Shown here one piece after another: positions 20,571-31,282 of a DNA stretch of 64,000 bases. The stretch is from contig WBMZ01010150.1 in the NCBI GenBank assembly GCA_013400975.1, positions 17,256 through 81,255 of the forward strand, given 5' to 3'. A program made the position numbers and the translations under genes. The notes beneath the pieces were generated by a model. That model ran no database searches, was not told the origin of the DNA, and was given only the letters and a program-made list of their open reading frames with translations. Within the stretch, counting starts at the first letter, position 1. Each line of letters begins with the position of its first letter. Source of the DNA: Atrichornis clamosus (Eukaryota > Chordata > Aves > Passeriformes > Menuridae).

Positions 20571-22451
20571 ATCCCCGTTCATTCCTGAGGATCTGTGGGA
20601 CAGAGACACAGAGCAGTGCTGGATAAAGGCTGAGGTTGGATCCATCCCTGCATAACTGCCCCAAGGTTTGCCTTTGGAGGGCCCAGCTCAGGCTGGGCTT
20701 ACTGGGGAGGGACTTAGCAGTTTTAAACCAAAGCTGATGCTTTCTACATGTACCCCCACTGTTCCTCCATCTGGTTTTGTCTCTTTGTGCTGCTGGTGTC
20801 AAAACCTCATGAAATTTTGCAAATTCACCAAGGAAAACCCAAATACAAATGAAAACTGCAGGGAAAGCCTGGACAGGCATGGGGAGGGAAAAGGTGCTGG
20901 TTCCTGATCCCATACACAACAGGGTCTTTTAAACTTTTTAGTGGTGCTGAGGAAGGGCAGAGGGGGGACAAACAGAGAGGATGGGGCAGTGAGATCCTCA
21001 GGGATCTGCCACTGCCACAGCCGTGGTGCATCTCCTCCAGCCTTGGAGAGGCTCAGGGAAGCAGGGATCAGCTCCCAGAGCTCACACAGCTGGGTCAGCC
21101 CCAGCCCTGCACTCATTTGCCAAGTTTATGGTGGCAGCTACTGGACTGCAAGGCTGGGAAAGGACCCCAGCACGTGGTGATGTCATGTCCGGGAAGTTAA
21201 TTACAAGCAGCCCTTGGAAAAAGATTGGTGTGGAAGTGGTTGTGTTCCCATAGGAGAGTTTGGTTTTTTCGGGCAAGGATGTGGTTAAGCAGAGTGCCAG
21301 GCTGGACCCTGGGACTGAGGTGTCTCTGTATTTATTTGTTAAAACAGAAGGGACAGTCTGCTCTGCAGCTGGAATCTCTTGCTGGGGGTGCCTGGTCTGC
21401 AGTGGCTTCCCAGCTCTGACCTTGCAGTCCTGGCACAGCGTGGGGTGTGCCCGAGTGTGCTTGTTCATCCTGAAAAAAATATTGTCTGCTCACTAGCAGC
21501 ACCCTTATTGCTGTGGGAAAAGGTGTGCCCAGTGCCAGGGATGCTCAAGAGAAAGCTGTGCTGCTCTGAAGGCAGGGGAGGTCACGCTTTGCTTTGCTAA
21601 AGATCACATTTCAGCACGGGGAAAGGCCATAAATGCCTGCACCAGTTGCCTTGACAAGGGTTGGAAAGAAAATTGGAATGTAGGGGTTGAAAAAAAATCA
21701 TATATTCAGGGCAAGAGCAGCAATACCAAAGTTAGCCCTGCGTGGCCAGCGAGGCACAGAGAGAAGCTGAAGAATAAATTAACTTTCCTTTCAAAGCCCA
21801 GCTGGCAGGGCTGGGGTCAGCAGCAGGAGGGGGGTTACAGGTGCCTGAGCTCATTGTGACTCCAGGAGCAGCACAGTGATGCTGCCCAGGCAGGTGTGTG
21901 CTCACCCTTGTGCCCCCTCACAGCACCCTTGGAATTAACCTGGGAATTCTTAGTAAGCAGATCATGAAGTTCCAGGAGGGAGGGAGCAGAGGAAACTCAC
22001 ACACCCTGCTTTATTTCTGCAGGGGAATATTCCTGGTCCTGGTACTGGGCAAGAAAGCAGACAAGGTGCCCCCCTGAGTGTTTCCCTTTGTTTCTGGGAT
22101 GCACAGTCCCTAACCATGGATTTTCATGGGTCCCTAACCATGGATATTTGCAGTTTTCAGCCTGCACACACCAACTGGCTTCTTGCTTCTCTTTGTCTCC
22201 TCTGTCCTTCCCCTCCTGCACATTTTACAGAGGTCTTTTGACTTGGCATAATCCTTTGGGAAATGTGAAGCCTGCAGGCATCTGTACCAGAAATGTTGCA
22301 TTTCAGATGTTCTGGGGCCCTGTTTAACCCCGTCACAGGATGTGCAGGTGTGGACAAAATGCCCTGAATTCTGAGTGACATTTTTGTTGCAATGATAAGC
22401 AATGACATCAAACTGAAAAGAGGGGTTCAAACTGAAAAGGGGGAAACTTAT
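20571..22451. other. Intergenic, no gene seen; short direct repeat
   Basis: Unique-looking sequence. A 24-bp-period direct repeat occurs at 22,106-22,153. Confidence 0.6.
22106..22153. repeat. Tandem duplication, 24-bp period
   Basis: GTCCCTAACCATGGAT occurs at 22,106 and again at 22,130, with similar following bases (TTTCATGG and ATTTGCAG). Two copies only. Confidence 0.8.
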
Positions 22452-22675
22452 GTTGGATATATGGAGGAAATTCCTCCCTGTGAGGGTGATGAGGCCCTGG
22501 CACAGGTTGCCCAGAGCAGCTGTGGCTGCCCCATCCCTGGAAGTGTCCAAGGCCAGATTGGATGGGGCTTGGAGCCACCTGGGAGAGTGGGAGGTGTCCC
22601 CGGCCCTGGCAGGGGTGGAATGAGATGAGCTTTAAGTTCCTTTCCAACCCAAACCACTCTTGGATTCTGTGATTC
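22452..22675 (+). mobile_element. CR1 LINE fragment, 3' end
   Basis: It runs GTTGGATATATGGAGGAAAT, CCCTGTGAGGGTGATGAGGC, GGAAGTGTCCAAGGCCAG to the terminal CTCTTGGATTCTGTGATTC, the CR1 tail. Confidence 0.92.
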
Positions 22676-23354
22676 AAACAGGTACAACAAAGACCCTGTG
22701 GTGTTGTTTCCCTGTGGTTCTTTAGAAGTGCAGGGATGCAAAATGGAAAGTGAACACAGATATTGTATTTGTTTAATTAACTTTAGAGCAGACTTATTTA
22801 TTGGGAACGATGACTTAGAGCAGAACTTCCTTACGCTTTGCTCTTTCCTGTGTTGTATTTGGCTCATTTTCCAGTTGCTTGCTGCCTGCAGTGTACCTGT
22901 GCCAGTGCCAGTGGGTTTGGGTGCTCCTTGTGCTTTGGTGCTTTCTGCAGCTTTCCTACAGCCTGGCTTTGTCAGATATTTCCTTGGCAGAAACTCTGCC
23001 ATGCCCCTGGTGCAGGTGTTTCAAGTGTGGGGTAAATATCCCAGCCAATGGAAAGAGCTGGGGCTGGGGGAGCTCCTGAGTGTGGGCAGCCTTCCTCCCT
23101 CAGGGATCTCAGCACCACAGAGCGGTTTGGGCTGGGAGGGGCTAGGGATCACCTTGTTCCAGCACCTTCCACCTGGATCTTTTGGCCACAGCCCTGATCT
23201 CACTTAGGGGCCCTTCCACATCCACAGACAAAGGAATATTTTGTAGCTTTTATTCCAGGGCTTAAGTTCCCTCTCTCATGAGCAGACACGTGGCCTGATA
23301 TCTGTCGGCAAGCTGAGAGTACAAATGAAACACCATCAATCTGATCTATTTACA
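22676..23354. other. Intergenic, no gene seen
   Basis: No repeat or exon recognised between two CR1 fragments. Confidence 0.55.
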
Positions 23355-23620
23355 GCCCCATCCAGCCTGGCCTTGGACACTTCCAGGGATCCAGGGGCAG
23401 CCACAGCTTCTCTGGGCAACCTGTGCCAGGGCCTCAGCACCCTCACAGGGAAGGATTTCTCCCTAACATTTAATCTAACCCTATTCTCTCTCAGTTTAAA
23501 GCCATTCCCTTGTCCTGTCACTCCTGTTCCTGATGCCAAGTCCCTCTCCAGTTCCCTGTAGCCCCTTCAGACCCTGGAAGGAGCTCTGAGGTTTCCACAC
23601 ACCCTTCTCCTCTCCAGTCC
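23355..23620 (-). mobile_element. CR1 LINE fragment lacking its 3' tail
   Basis: The homology begins inside the element (CCCCATCCAGCCTGGCCTTG), so about the last 80 bp including the tail are missing. The minus strand encodes GNGFKLRENRVRLNVREK, then HRLPREAVAAPGSLEV, a CR1 ORF2 C-terminal signature. Loss of the 3' end is unlike normal 5' truncation and implies a later deletion or rearrangement. Confidence 0.9.
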
Positions 23621-25104
23621 TCACACCCAGCTGTTTTTCTGGAGAGCATAATGTGGTTTCTTTGCACCTTCTGCTTCATCCTGAACATGTTTTGCCATAT
23701 TAGGCAAATAATAGAACTGGAAGAGAAGCCAGTAACAAATACCATGTTTTTTTCTGTGGATGATTTCCTGCAAAAACTCATTTCTAGGAGTCTTCTGGTC
23801 AGACCTGGCTGAACAGCCCAGACCAATGTGCTTCCCTCACAGAGTGCTGGTGAATTATTTGCCGTGACTTGCCCTTGGCTGTTCACTGTGGGTGATTAAT
23901 GATCTACCTTGGGTGCTCTTCTTTTGTTTTGCTTTTTCTCTCCATGACCGGAGAACTGAAACAAGCACAGCGAAATGAGGAAATTCGAGTTGCCACTTGG
24001 ATTTCCAGCAGGAATTCCAGAGCCAGCACACATTCATGAGAGGGCTGGCGAGACTCTCACTCCTTCCACTACCTCTGTGACATTTTGGCAATCCCTCAGC
24101 CCATTGCTGAGTGTTTCACTTGTCCCATGTGACACAATGCAAGCAGGCTGGGCCGTGCTCCTGCTCAGCTCCTGCACGCCAGAACAGGCATCCAGATGAT
24201 GTTCCTTTTTAAGGAAAATCAACTTCTTTTTTTCAGGAACCTCATAGATTGGACGTGTGTCCCTTTTCTCAGCCAGAGCTGTAGTGTGAGCTTCTCACAA
24301 GAGGAGCACAGAATTCCTGTGAGCCACAGGGCCACCAGAGGTCAAGAGCAACGGCAACACAAACGTAAGGTTTTATTTTAGCTTATTCTGAGAAATTCAA
24401 GGTCACCTGTGCCAAACCAGGGGCTTTATTTCTCCGTCTCTGAGGAGAGTTCAGCACAAATCCAGCCCAATTCCCAATACCACCATCCCCAGTGGGAGCA
24501 GGGCTGGCCAGGAAGGGTCTGGGCTGGCACTGAGAACCCTCCTGAGCTGAGCCCCTCAGTCACACCCGGGCTGGTGCTGCTCTGTTCAGGCTCAGCCTTC
24601 TCCCAGGGAAGGGCTGGGCAGCACCTGGGGATGGGCTTGAACTGAAATGTCACTTGTGCACGGGACAGGAAAACACCGATTTTGAGATGGTGCAGTGACC
24701 TCGAGCCCAGAGCTGGGTGCACCAGCACACACAGCCAGCTGAAGTTGCTCTCTCTGCATTTACACTCCCTGTATATTCAGATTTTACTCCTGTGTGTAGC
24801 CCTGCTCATCACCTCGCTCCTCAGCAACATCCACAACCTATGGCTTGTAAAGAGTTTGTAAGCACCTTCCAAGGCAACCTCCTCCAGCTGTGCCTCCTCC
24901 AGCTGTGTCCCTGCCTTCTGGAATAGATGGAGTTTTTGTCCTCACTTTAAATTCATGGGCAAAGATTTTGGAAAATGTCATATGATTTTGGAAATCACCG
25001 TGGTCAAAGATTAATTTAGAGGCATTGTTGAACTACTTTGCAACCCAGATACTGAACTTCAAGCAGCTCAACCCATAATCCAGAATGAAAATGTTTAAAA
25101 TTAT

Positions 25105-25190
25105 TCGTTGGTTTTGAAATTTTTGCTTATGCCATCTTTTATTACGTTCCTGGTTTTGAAATTTTGACTCGTGCCATCTTTTATTACCAT
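25105..25190. repeat. Tandem duplication, 42-bp period
   Basis: TGGTTTTGAAATTTT at 25,109 and again at 25,151, each followed after a few bases by GCCATCTTTTATTAC. The two copies differ at several positions (TGCTTAT and GACTCGT), so the event is not very recent. Confidence 0.85.
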
Positions 25191-28100
25191 CCCACACTTT
25201 CATTCACAGAATAAACACCACTTCCAGCTGCAGCTGTGATCCTGGGCAGCAGGTACAGACCAGGAGAGACAGGCAGTGCTCTGGGAAGCCTGGAACACAC
25301 AGACAAGGCAAAGAGTAAGAAAAGGAGCAGAAAAGCTGGAAGCTGCCACAACCATGTTCATTTCATTACCCTGGTAGTTCTTCAGGTACATTCAAATCGA
25401 TTTATATCAGGATCTTTGACCACAATTTTTAATTTAGGTGAGCCTGTGGCCTTTCACTCCCAGCTGTCAGCTGGGTGTGGGTTTGTCTCTCTAACACTCA
25501 GAAAGTGCTGTCTCGACTTTCCAGTGGTCAGGAAGATTTGGACTCCTTGGCTGGGTTGTTTCCTTGATAGGAAGGAAGAGTGGAGTCTATTTCCAAAATC
25601 CCTCTTGTCCATGAGTGATTTACACCCTTGGACAGGGCTCTGATGGCAGAGCTGACGCTGAAAGCAGGTGCAGATCATTCTCAGGCTGCAGCAGGATCCG
25701 TGCTGGCTCCCGGCACATCCAGCAGCAAATTCCATGCCCGGAGCATCCCATGACACCGCGATTCCAAGCCCTGAATGCTCCCAGCACAACGTGGGGCCCT
25801 GCTGTGGGGAACAGGAGTTTGGCAGGACACTTGGAAGTGATTTCTCTCCTGTATTTACAGCCCAGCTGAGGAGGGAGGTTGTTCTCCTCACTGGTTCCTG
25901 GTGCCACCAGCTGTGGGGCTGTGTTTGCCCGCAAGGATTGGGGAATGTTTGGGCAGGGCAGGCGCATCCCACCTCCCCCTCTCCCTGCAAAGCCCCTCTC
26001 CCCTGTGAGGAGCACATGGGGATGTCACCCCAGTTCCTGCCCTGCCACAAACCTCATTCCTGGGCAAATCACGCTGCTCCCAACCTTCCACAGGGAAAGG
26101 CAAAGCCAGGTAACATTCCAAAGGAAGCACAGCGTATTAACTTATTCTCCAAAATGAAATAAAACCTCAGAGCACACTGATATCCTTTGGGGTGGTGCTT
26201 TGTCTTGTTGGCTGGCATCACATCCCCTGCCTTTGGAGTGCTGACCCGAGGGGATCATGGATACAAACTCCCTTTTGGGATATAGGATTTAGTTGTTAAC
26301 TCACCTTCTCCCTTCTGGCTTGGAGATGAAATCATATAACCCACAAGGAAATAAGATCTTTTCAAATTTCAATTGTTGCCCAAAATACACAGTTCATTGG
26401 GATTGCTGATGAAGTGAAGGGGCAGATAGATGCAAAAACATCCTGTGATTCTTTTAAGCAGCTGGTGAAATGGGAATGTTTACCAGGATGAGCCATTTGG
26501 TGCTGCTTTAGCTCCTACAGTTTGGGCCCCAAACCAATCAGAAATAGAGAAAAATGTTAAAAAAGAAATGCATTCTTAAGGTAAGCATAACGAATAAAAC
26601 TGGCAAGATGAAATCTGGCACCTCGAAGGAGTGTATCCTCTCTCTTGTCTAATTCCAGTGATTTGTGTGATGCAAAGTTCCTCTTGTTGGGAATTGCTCA
26701 ACTTTCGTGGTGTTCCATGCAATTACCTTTTACTGCCTAGACAAACTGTCAGGGCATTAACCTGAGCTTTTCCATGGAAAGTTCCAGATGTATATTCCCC
26801 TTGGAAGGGCCCATAATGCAGCTTTTTTATGGCTGAATGGAAAACAATGCCTCCAAATAGGAGTCAAAGTTCAGAAGCCTTGGCCAGTGCAGCATTCTAA
26901 AGCCTGGTTCTCAGCAGGTTACAGGGCTGGAGGTAGGATATCGAAATGTTTTCCTTTTCCAGACTTGGCAATGAATTCCTTGACATCCCATTATGATTTT
27001 ATGGCTGGTTGAGATGTGGTGGTGCGCTAGGTCCTGTCCCAGTCCCAGGCAGGGAGGGGCCTGAGCTGTGTCTGCTGGTCACACACAGCAGAATAGCAGG
27101 TGGCTTCTTCACTCTCATGCACCTACAAAAATGGCATTTTAGTGCCACAAAGGCTGGCACAGATCCTGGGAAAAGCCTGGGCTGAATCCTGAATGCCAGT
27201 CCAGGTTACACGTGGAAATGGGGGTGTGGAAGCCAAACCCAAAGGAAGGGATGTGTGGGATCTTGCTGTCCAGGCTGCATCAGGATTCCACATGGAGACT
27301 TGGATCACATGATGTTGCAGCCCGTGGTGCTCTGCAAACAGACCCACTGTAACACCTCACCTGTGTGAACTGCTGCTGCATCTCTTTGGTTAAAAAGCAT
27401 CAGCAGTCCCCCTCCTGTGCCTGTTCTGTGCTGCTTCCCTTCCTGCAAAACAAACAAGTAACTGGGCTGAAGGGAATTTTCTTGTGGCAGTTATATCCAG
27501 AACAAAAATGCACATATGACTTGTCATCTGTTTTTTTCCCAATAAACTGCAAAACCAACACACACAAATATGTTTATATGAACAAGCCAGAAAAACAGCT
27601 GGTTCATCAAACAGAAAGGGGCACGCTTGGCTCTGCTAGGCCAAGCGTTCAACTGGATCCCATGTATTTATAAAGTGAGAAAGTGGAGCAAATTTGAAAA
27701 TGCAGGTGTATAAATATTTCTGCCAGACCTGCTGGAGTATTTGAAGTCTCCCTGAAGCCGCTGCTCTGACTCACCCCTTCCCAGCACGCAGGGAATGCTG
27801 CCCTGTGGGGAGCAGCTATCCCAGGCTGAATCCAGCGTTGCCCTGGGCATCCCGGGGGAATTCTGCCGGAGGACACCCCCAGGTCTGCCCTCGTCCAGGC
27901 ACTGGGGCCAGGGCAGGGCTGGGGTGAACCTTCCCCCAGGGTGAGAACCATGGGTTGACTCCACAGAGGTGCTGGAGGCAGAGCTGAGCATTTCTTTCCT
28001 TGGCCTGGCATCCATGGAAGGAGGCTGCAGCTGAACTGCCAACATGGAAAAACTATCTCAGTCCTGAAGCCTGAACTTCAAAGCCAGCCATTATATTTAA

Positions 28101-28270
28101 TGTTACAACCCCCCTAAAAGTCCCGAGGAAGGGAGAGCAGAGCAACAACGTTGGCACGAGGACACAAAGTGCAGATGCAGCACAAATATTGTGTCAGATA
28201 CTTCCCAGCCCTGGCTTCCTCTGGGGTGCTGTCACTGCTGCACATGGAAAAGTAAATCCTTTCATAATAA

Positions 28271-28310
28271 AACACATGCACACACGTACACACACAGCCC
28301 AGGCACACAC
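28271..28310. repeat. Imperfect CA microsatellite
   Basis: AACACATGCACACACGTACACACACAG followed by GGCACACACC. CA-rich with interruptions. Confidence 0.7.
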
Positions 28311-28571
28311 CTGCACAACCAGGACCCAGCACAGGCTTTCCCACAAAGCCCCTGAAAGGTTTCTGTCCATTCTGGAGCGATCCTGGGGTTTATCTGAGCT
28401 GCAGGCAGCCAGCACAGGCTGATGTGCTGCTACAAAATGAGTTTCCCAATATTTCATCTCCTTTTTGTATGTAGTTGGAGTGTCCACAGATAAATAAAAC
28501 CATTATTAATATATTTTTCTCAGTTTGAGCCTTTTTTTGGTCAAATGGGCCTTCTACATAGAAAGTTTAAA

Positions 28572-29146
28572 ATAGAATCCCAGAGTGATTTGGGTTGGAA
28601 GGTTAAAGACCTTCTAGTTCTACCCCCTGCCATGGGCAGGAACACCTTCCACTATCCCAGGTAGCTCCAAGCCCCGTCCAACCCAGCCTGGGACACTTCC
28701 AGGGATCCAGGGGCAGCCCCAGCTTCTCTGGGCACCCTGTGCCAGGGCCTCACCACCCTCACGGGGAAGAATTCCTTCCCAATATCCCATCTAACCCTGC
28801 CCTCTGGCAGTGGGAATCCATTCCTCTTGTCCTGTCCCTCCAGTTCCTATTGAAAATTCTGGGTTTCCTGTAGCCCCTTCAGACCTTGGAAGGAGCTGTG
28901 AGGTCTCCACACACCCTTCTCCTCTCCAGACTGAACATTCCCAGCTCTCCCAGCCTGGCTCCATAGGGGAGGTGCTCCAGTCCCCTCAGGAACGTCATGG
29001 CCTCCTTTGGAATTGCTCCAATTGTTCTTCTTATGTTGAGAGCACCAGAGTGGTGCACAGGATTCCAGGTGGGGTCTCAGGACAGCAGAGTGGAGGGGAA
29101 AATCCCCTCCCTGGGCCTGCCCACGCCGCTTTTGCTCAGTTTGATG
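28572..29146 (-). mobile_element. CR1 LINE fragment, about 575 bp
   Basis: It opens with the inverted tail (ATAGAATCCCAGAGTGATTT) and passes through CACCTTCCACTATCCCAGGT, CTCTCCAGACTGAACATTCC, CCAGGTGGGGTCTCAGGACA and CACGCCGCTTTTGCTCAG. Confidence 0.9.
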
Positions 29147-31133
29147 AAGCAACGAAGAACTTCTTGAGCCAAAGGGGCAGAATGAAGTGTGAGGCCTGTG
29201 GCAGAGTTTGAGATCCCAGCAAGGTTTATGAGCCTGAAGCTCCAAGGCCAGTCCTGTCAGACAAGCAGAATCAGCTTTGATTTCAATGAACAACTGGCAA
29301 AACCTGGCAACTTTTGTGCCCAACTGAATTTTGCAGGCGAGCTCAAAGAGAAAGCCAGGGAACACCCATGTGGGTTGCATCAGTGCACAGCTAACAAAAA
29401 GTGTTTTCAGCTACAAAGCTGACAATAAACTCTCGTGCCAGCACCAGGAGTGTTGGATTTACCAACTCTGGTGTCAGTTATCCTTGAGGAGCCCTGTGAG
29501 CATTCCCTGCCTCTGCCAGTGGCCTCAATCCTGTTACCAGCTTTGAATTCACTGGGTGTAAAATAAATCCTGTGTGCAAATGTGTCCTGGTTGAAGGCCT
29601 AAGGAGGGGCTTCAGCTCTGAAAAAACCCCAGCATTGAAGGCATGATCTTGCTTTATGTAAAGCTGGGTCACAAGTCCTGCTTCTTCCAAAGGAAAAAGT
29701 GCCCATGGCATTTGGGTGACATGGTCTGTAGAGAGACTTAGACTGAAGCTTGATTTAGGAAGTTGAGAATATTGATTCTTTAGTTCCTGCTGAAGGAGCT
29801 CCCTAGCGTGAACAATATTTCAACCAGGATAAAGAAAGTCAGGAATTTTACCTTACTTGAGCTGAAGAAATCACCCATGGGTGTTACACTATTAGAATTC
29901 CCAATCTTAGAGTTTATTTTCATTATATAATTAGAATTTTCTAATTTTGGTAAACTCTACAGAAGCTCTTCCAGCTTCCACTGACTCTCGACAATGGCAT
30001 AACAATCCCCTGAATTGGATCCATTCCCACTTCCTGCCAGTCCCACCTTTCCCTCACTCATCATGACACTGATGAAAACCACTAGATGTCACTCCTATAT
30101 TGCACTAATAAAGTTAAAATAATATTTTTCTGGCAATAAATGTCCTGACTCATAAGGAAGTTGGTTTAGAAAAGCTGTGGATAGTTTGGATTCCTTCCAG
30201 TTAAAAAACAAAACCAAACTTTTTTTCTTTTCTTTTTTATTTTACTAAAAATATTGGATCCAAGTTCAAAACACTCATTTAACAAATAACATTGATTTGT
30301 ATTTTAAAAGGAAAAATACTTTGAAGTTAATACCAAGTCAAGAAACATGGTCTGTGGCTCTGTGAACTGAGATGATGGGAAAAAATTGTATCTGAAGGTC
30401 TGCAGTGCTAAAGACAAGGTTTGACTAAAGGCAGGGCTGGAGATGGTCAGGAATACTCATATTCTTTTGCTCAACCAGAGAGTGAGGCAAAAGGCCAGTG
30501 AAATAATAGTAATAGCAGCAATAATACTGTATATTTATCTGGTGCCTTTCATGTCCCATGTTTCCACGCTGCAGTGCAGGGACAATAATCCCTTCACTCA
30601 GCACCAGCAGGAACCACCCTTGGCAAGGCCGTGGCAGCTGTCAAACAGCATATTAGGAATGGCTGCTCCAATTCCAAACACCATCAGGGCATTTTGGAAG
30701 CAGGTAAAGTGTATTTTAATGGGCCAGCTCTGTATTTGCCCACATTTCTGGGGGCTCGTTCAAATTCTTTCACATGTTTCTCTCTTCTACAGGGGAAGGG
30801 TTCTTTAGCTTTGGTTTTGTGTTTTAAGGCTTTGGTTATTGAAAAAACTGGCAGGTGAACTCAGATTTTTAACCATTTCTGGGAAGAATTTAATGTGTCT
30901 CAAGTGTCACCTGATTATTCCTTACCTCAATGAATCTTTAGATTTTTCTTCTGATGACACCTAGGCAAGAACCAGCTGCTGCAAATAATGAACATGCTGA
31001 ACCCTTGATAGTGAAAGATGCAGAGTAAAGTCCTAAATTCTAATGAGAAAATGTTCAGATGAGGTAGAGCCTCCCTTATCTGTCATGGGAAGCTCTTTTC
31101 TGAAGATGAAGAATGCAAGGTTCATTTGAGCTG
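29147..31133. other. Intergenic, no gene seen
   Basis: Partly AT-rich (29,800-30,400). No exon or well-supported repeat recognised. Confidence 0.55.
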
Positions 31134-31282
31134 GGATGGGATTAGATGGGATGGGATGGGATGGGTTGGGATGGGATGGGTTGGGATGGGATNNNNNNNN
31201 NNNNNNNNNNNNNNNNNNNNNNNNNNNNNNNNNNNNNNNNNNNNNNNNNNNNNNNNNNNTGGGATGGGATGGGATGGGATGG
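31134..31282. repeat. GGGAT pentanucleotide array with internal assembly gap
   Basis: Repeats of GATGG, with some GGGTT variants, flank a run of N from 31,193 to 31,259. The array on both sides has the same unit and orientation, so the gap lies within it. G-triplets separated by two or three bases are a G-quadruplex-compatible pattern on this strand. Confidence 0.93.
31193..31259. other. Assembly gap (67 N)
   Basis: Sixty-seven unspecified bases inside the GGGAT array. True length is unknown. Confidence 0.99.

Larger units (their letters stand above)
23621..28571. other. Intergenic, about 5 kb, no gene seen
   Basis: Contains a 42-bp-period duplication at 25,105-25,190 and a CA-rich stretch at 28,271-28,310. 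No CR1, LTR or exon is recognised in this relatively long clean interval. Confidence 0.55.

Noticed and set aside
30510..30640. Possible ancient SINE/LINE remnant (ATAATACTGTATATTTATCT and TGCCTTTCATG)
   Set aside because: The words recall old amniote repeats, but the match is too short and diverged to support by eye.
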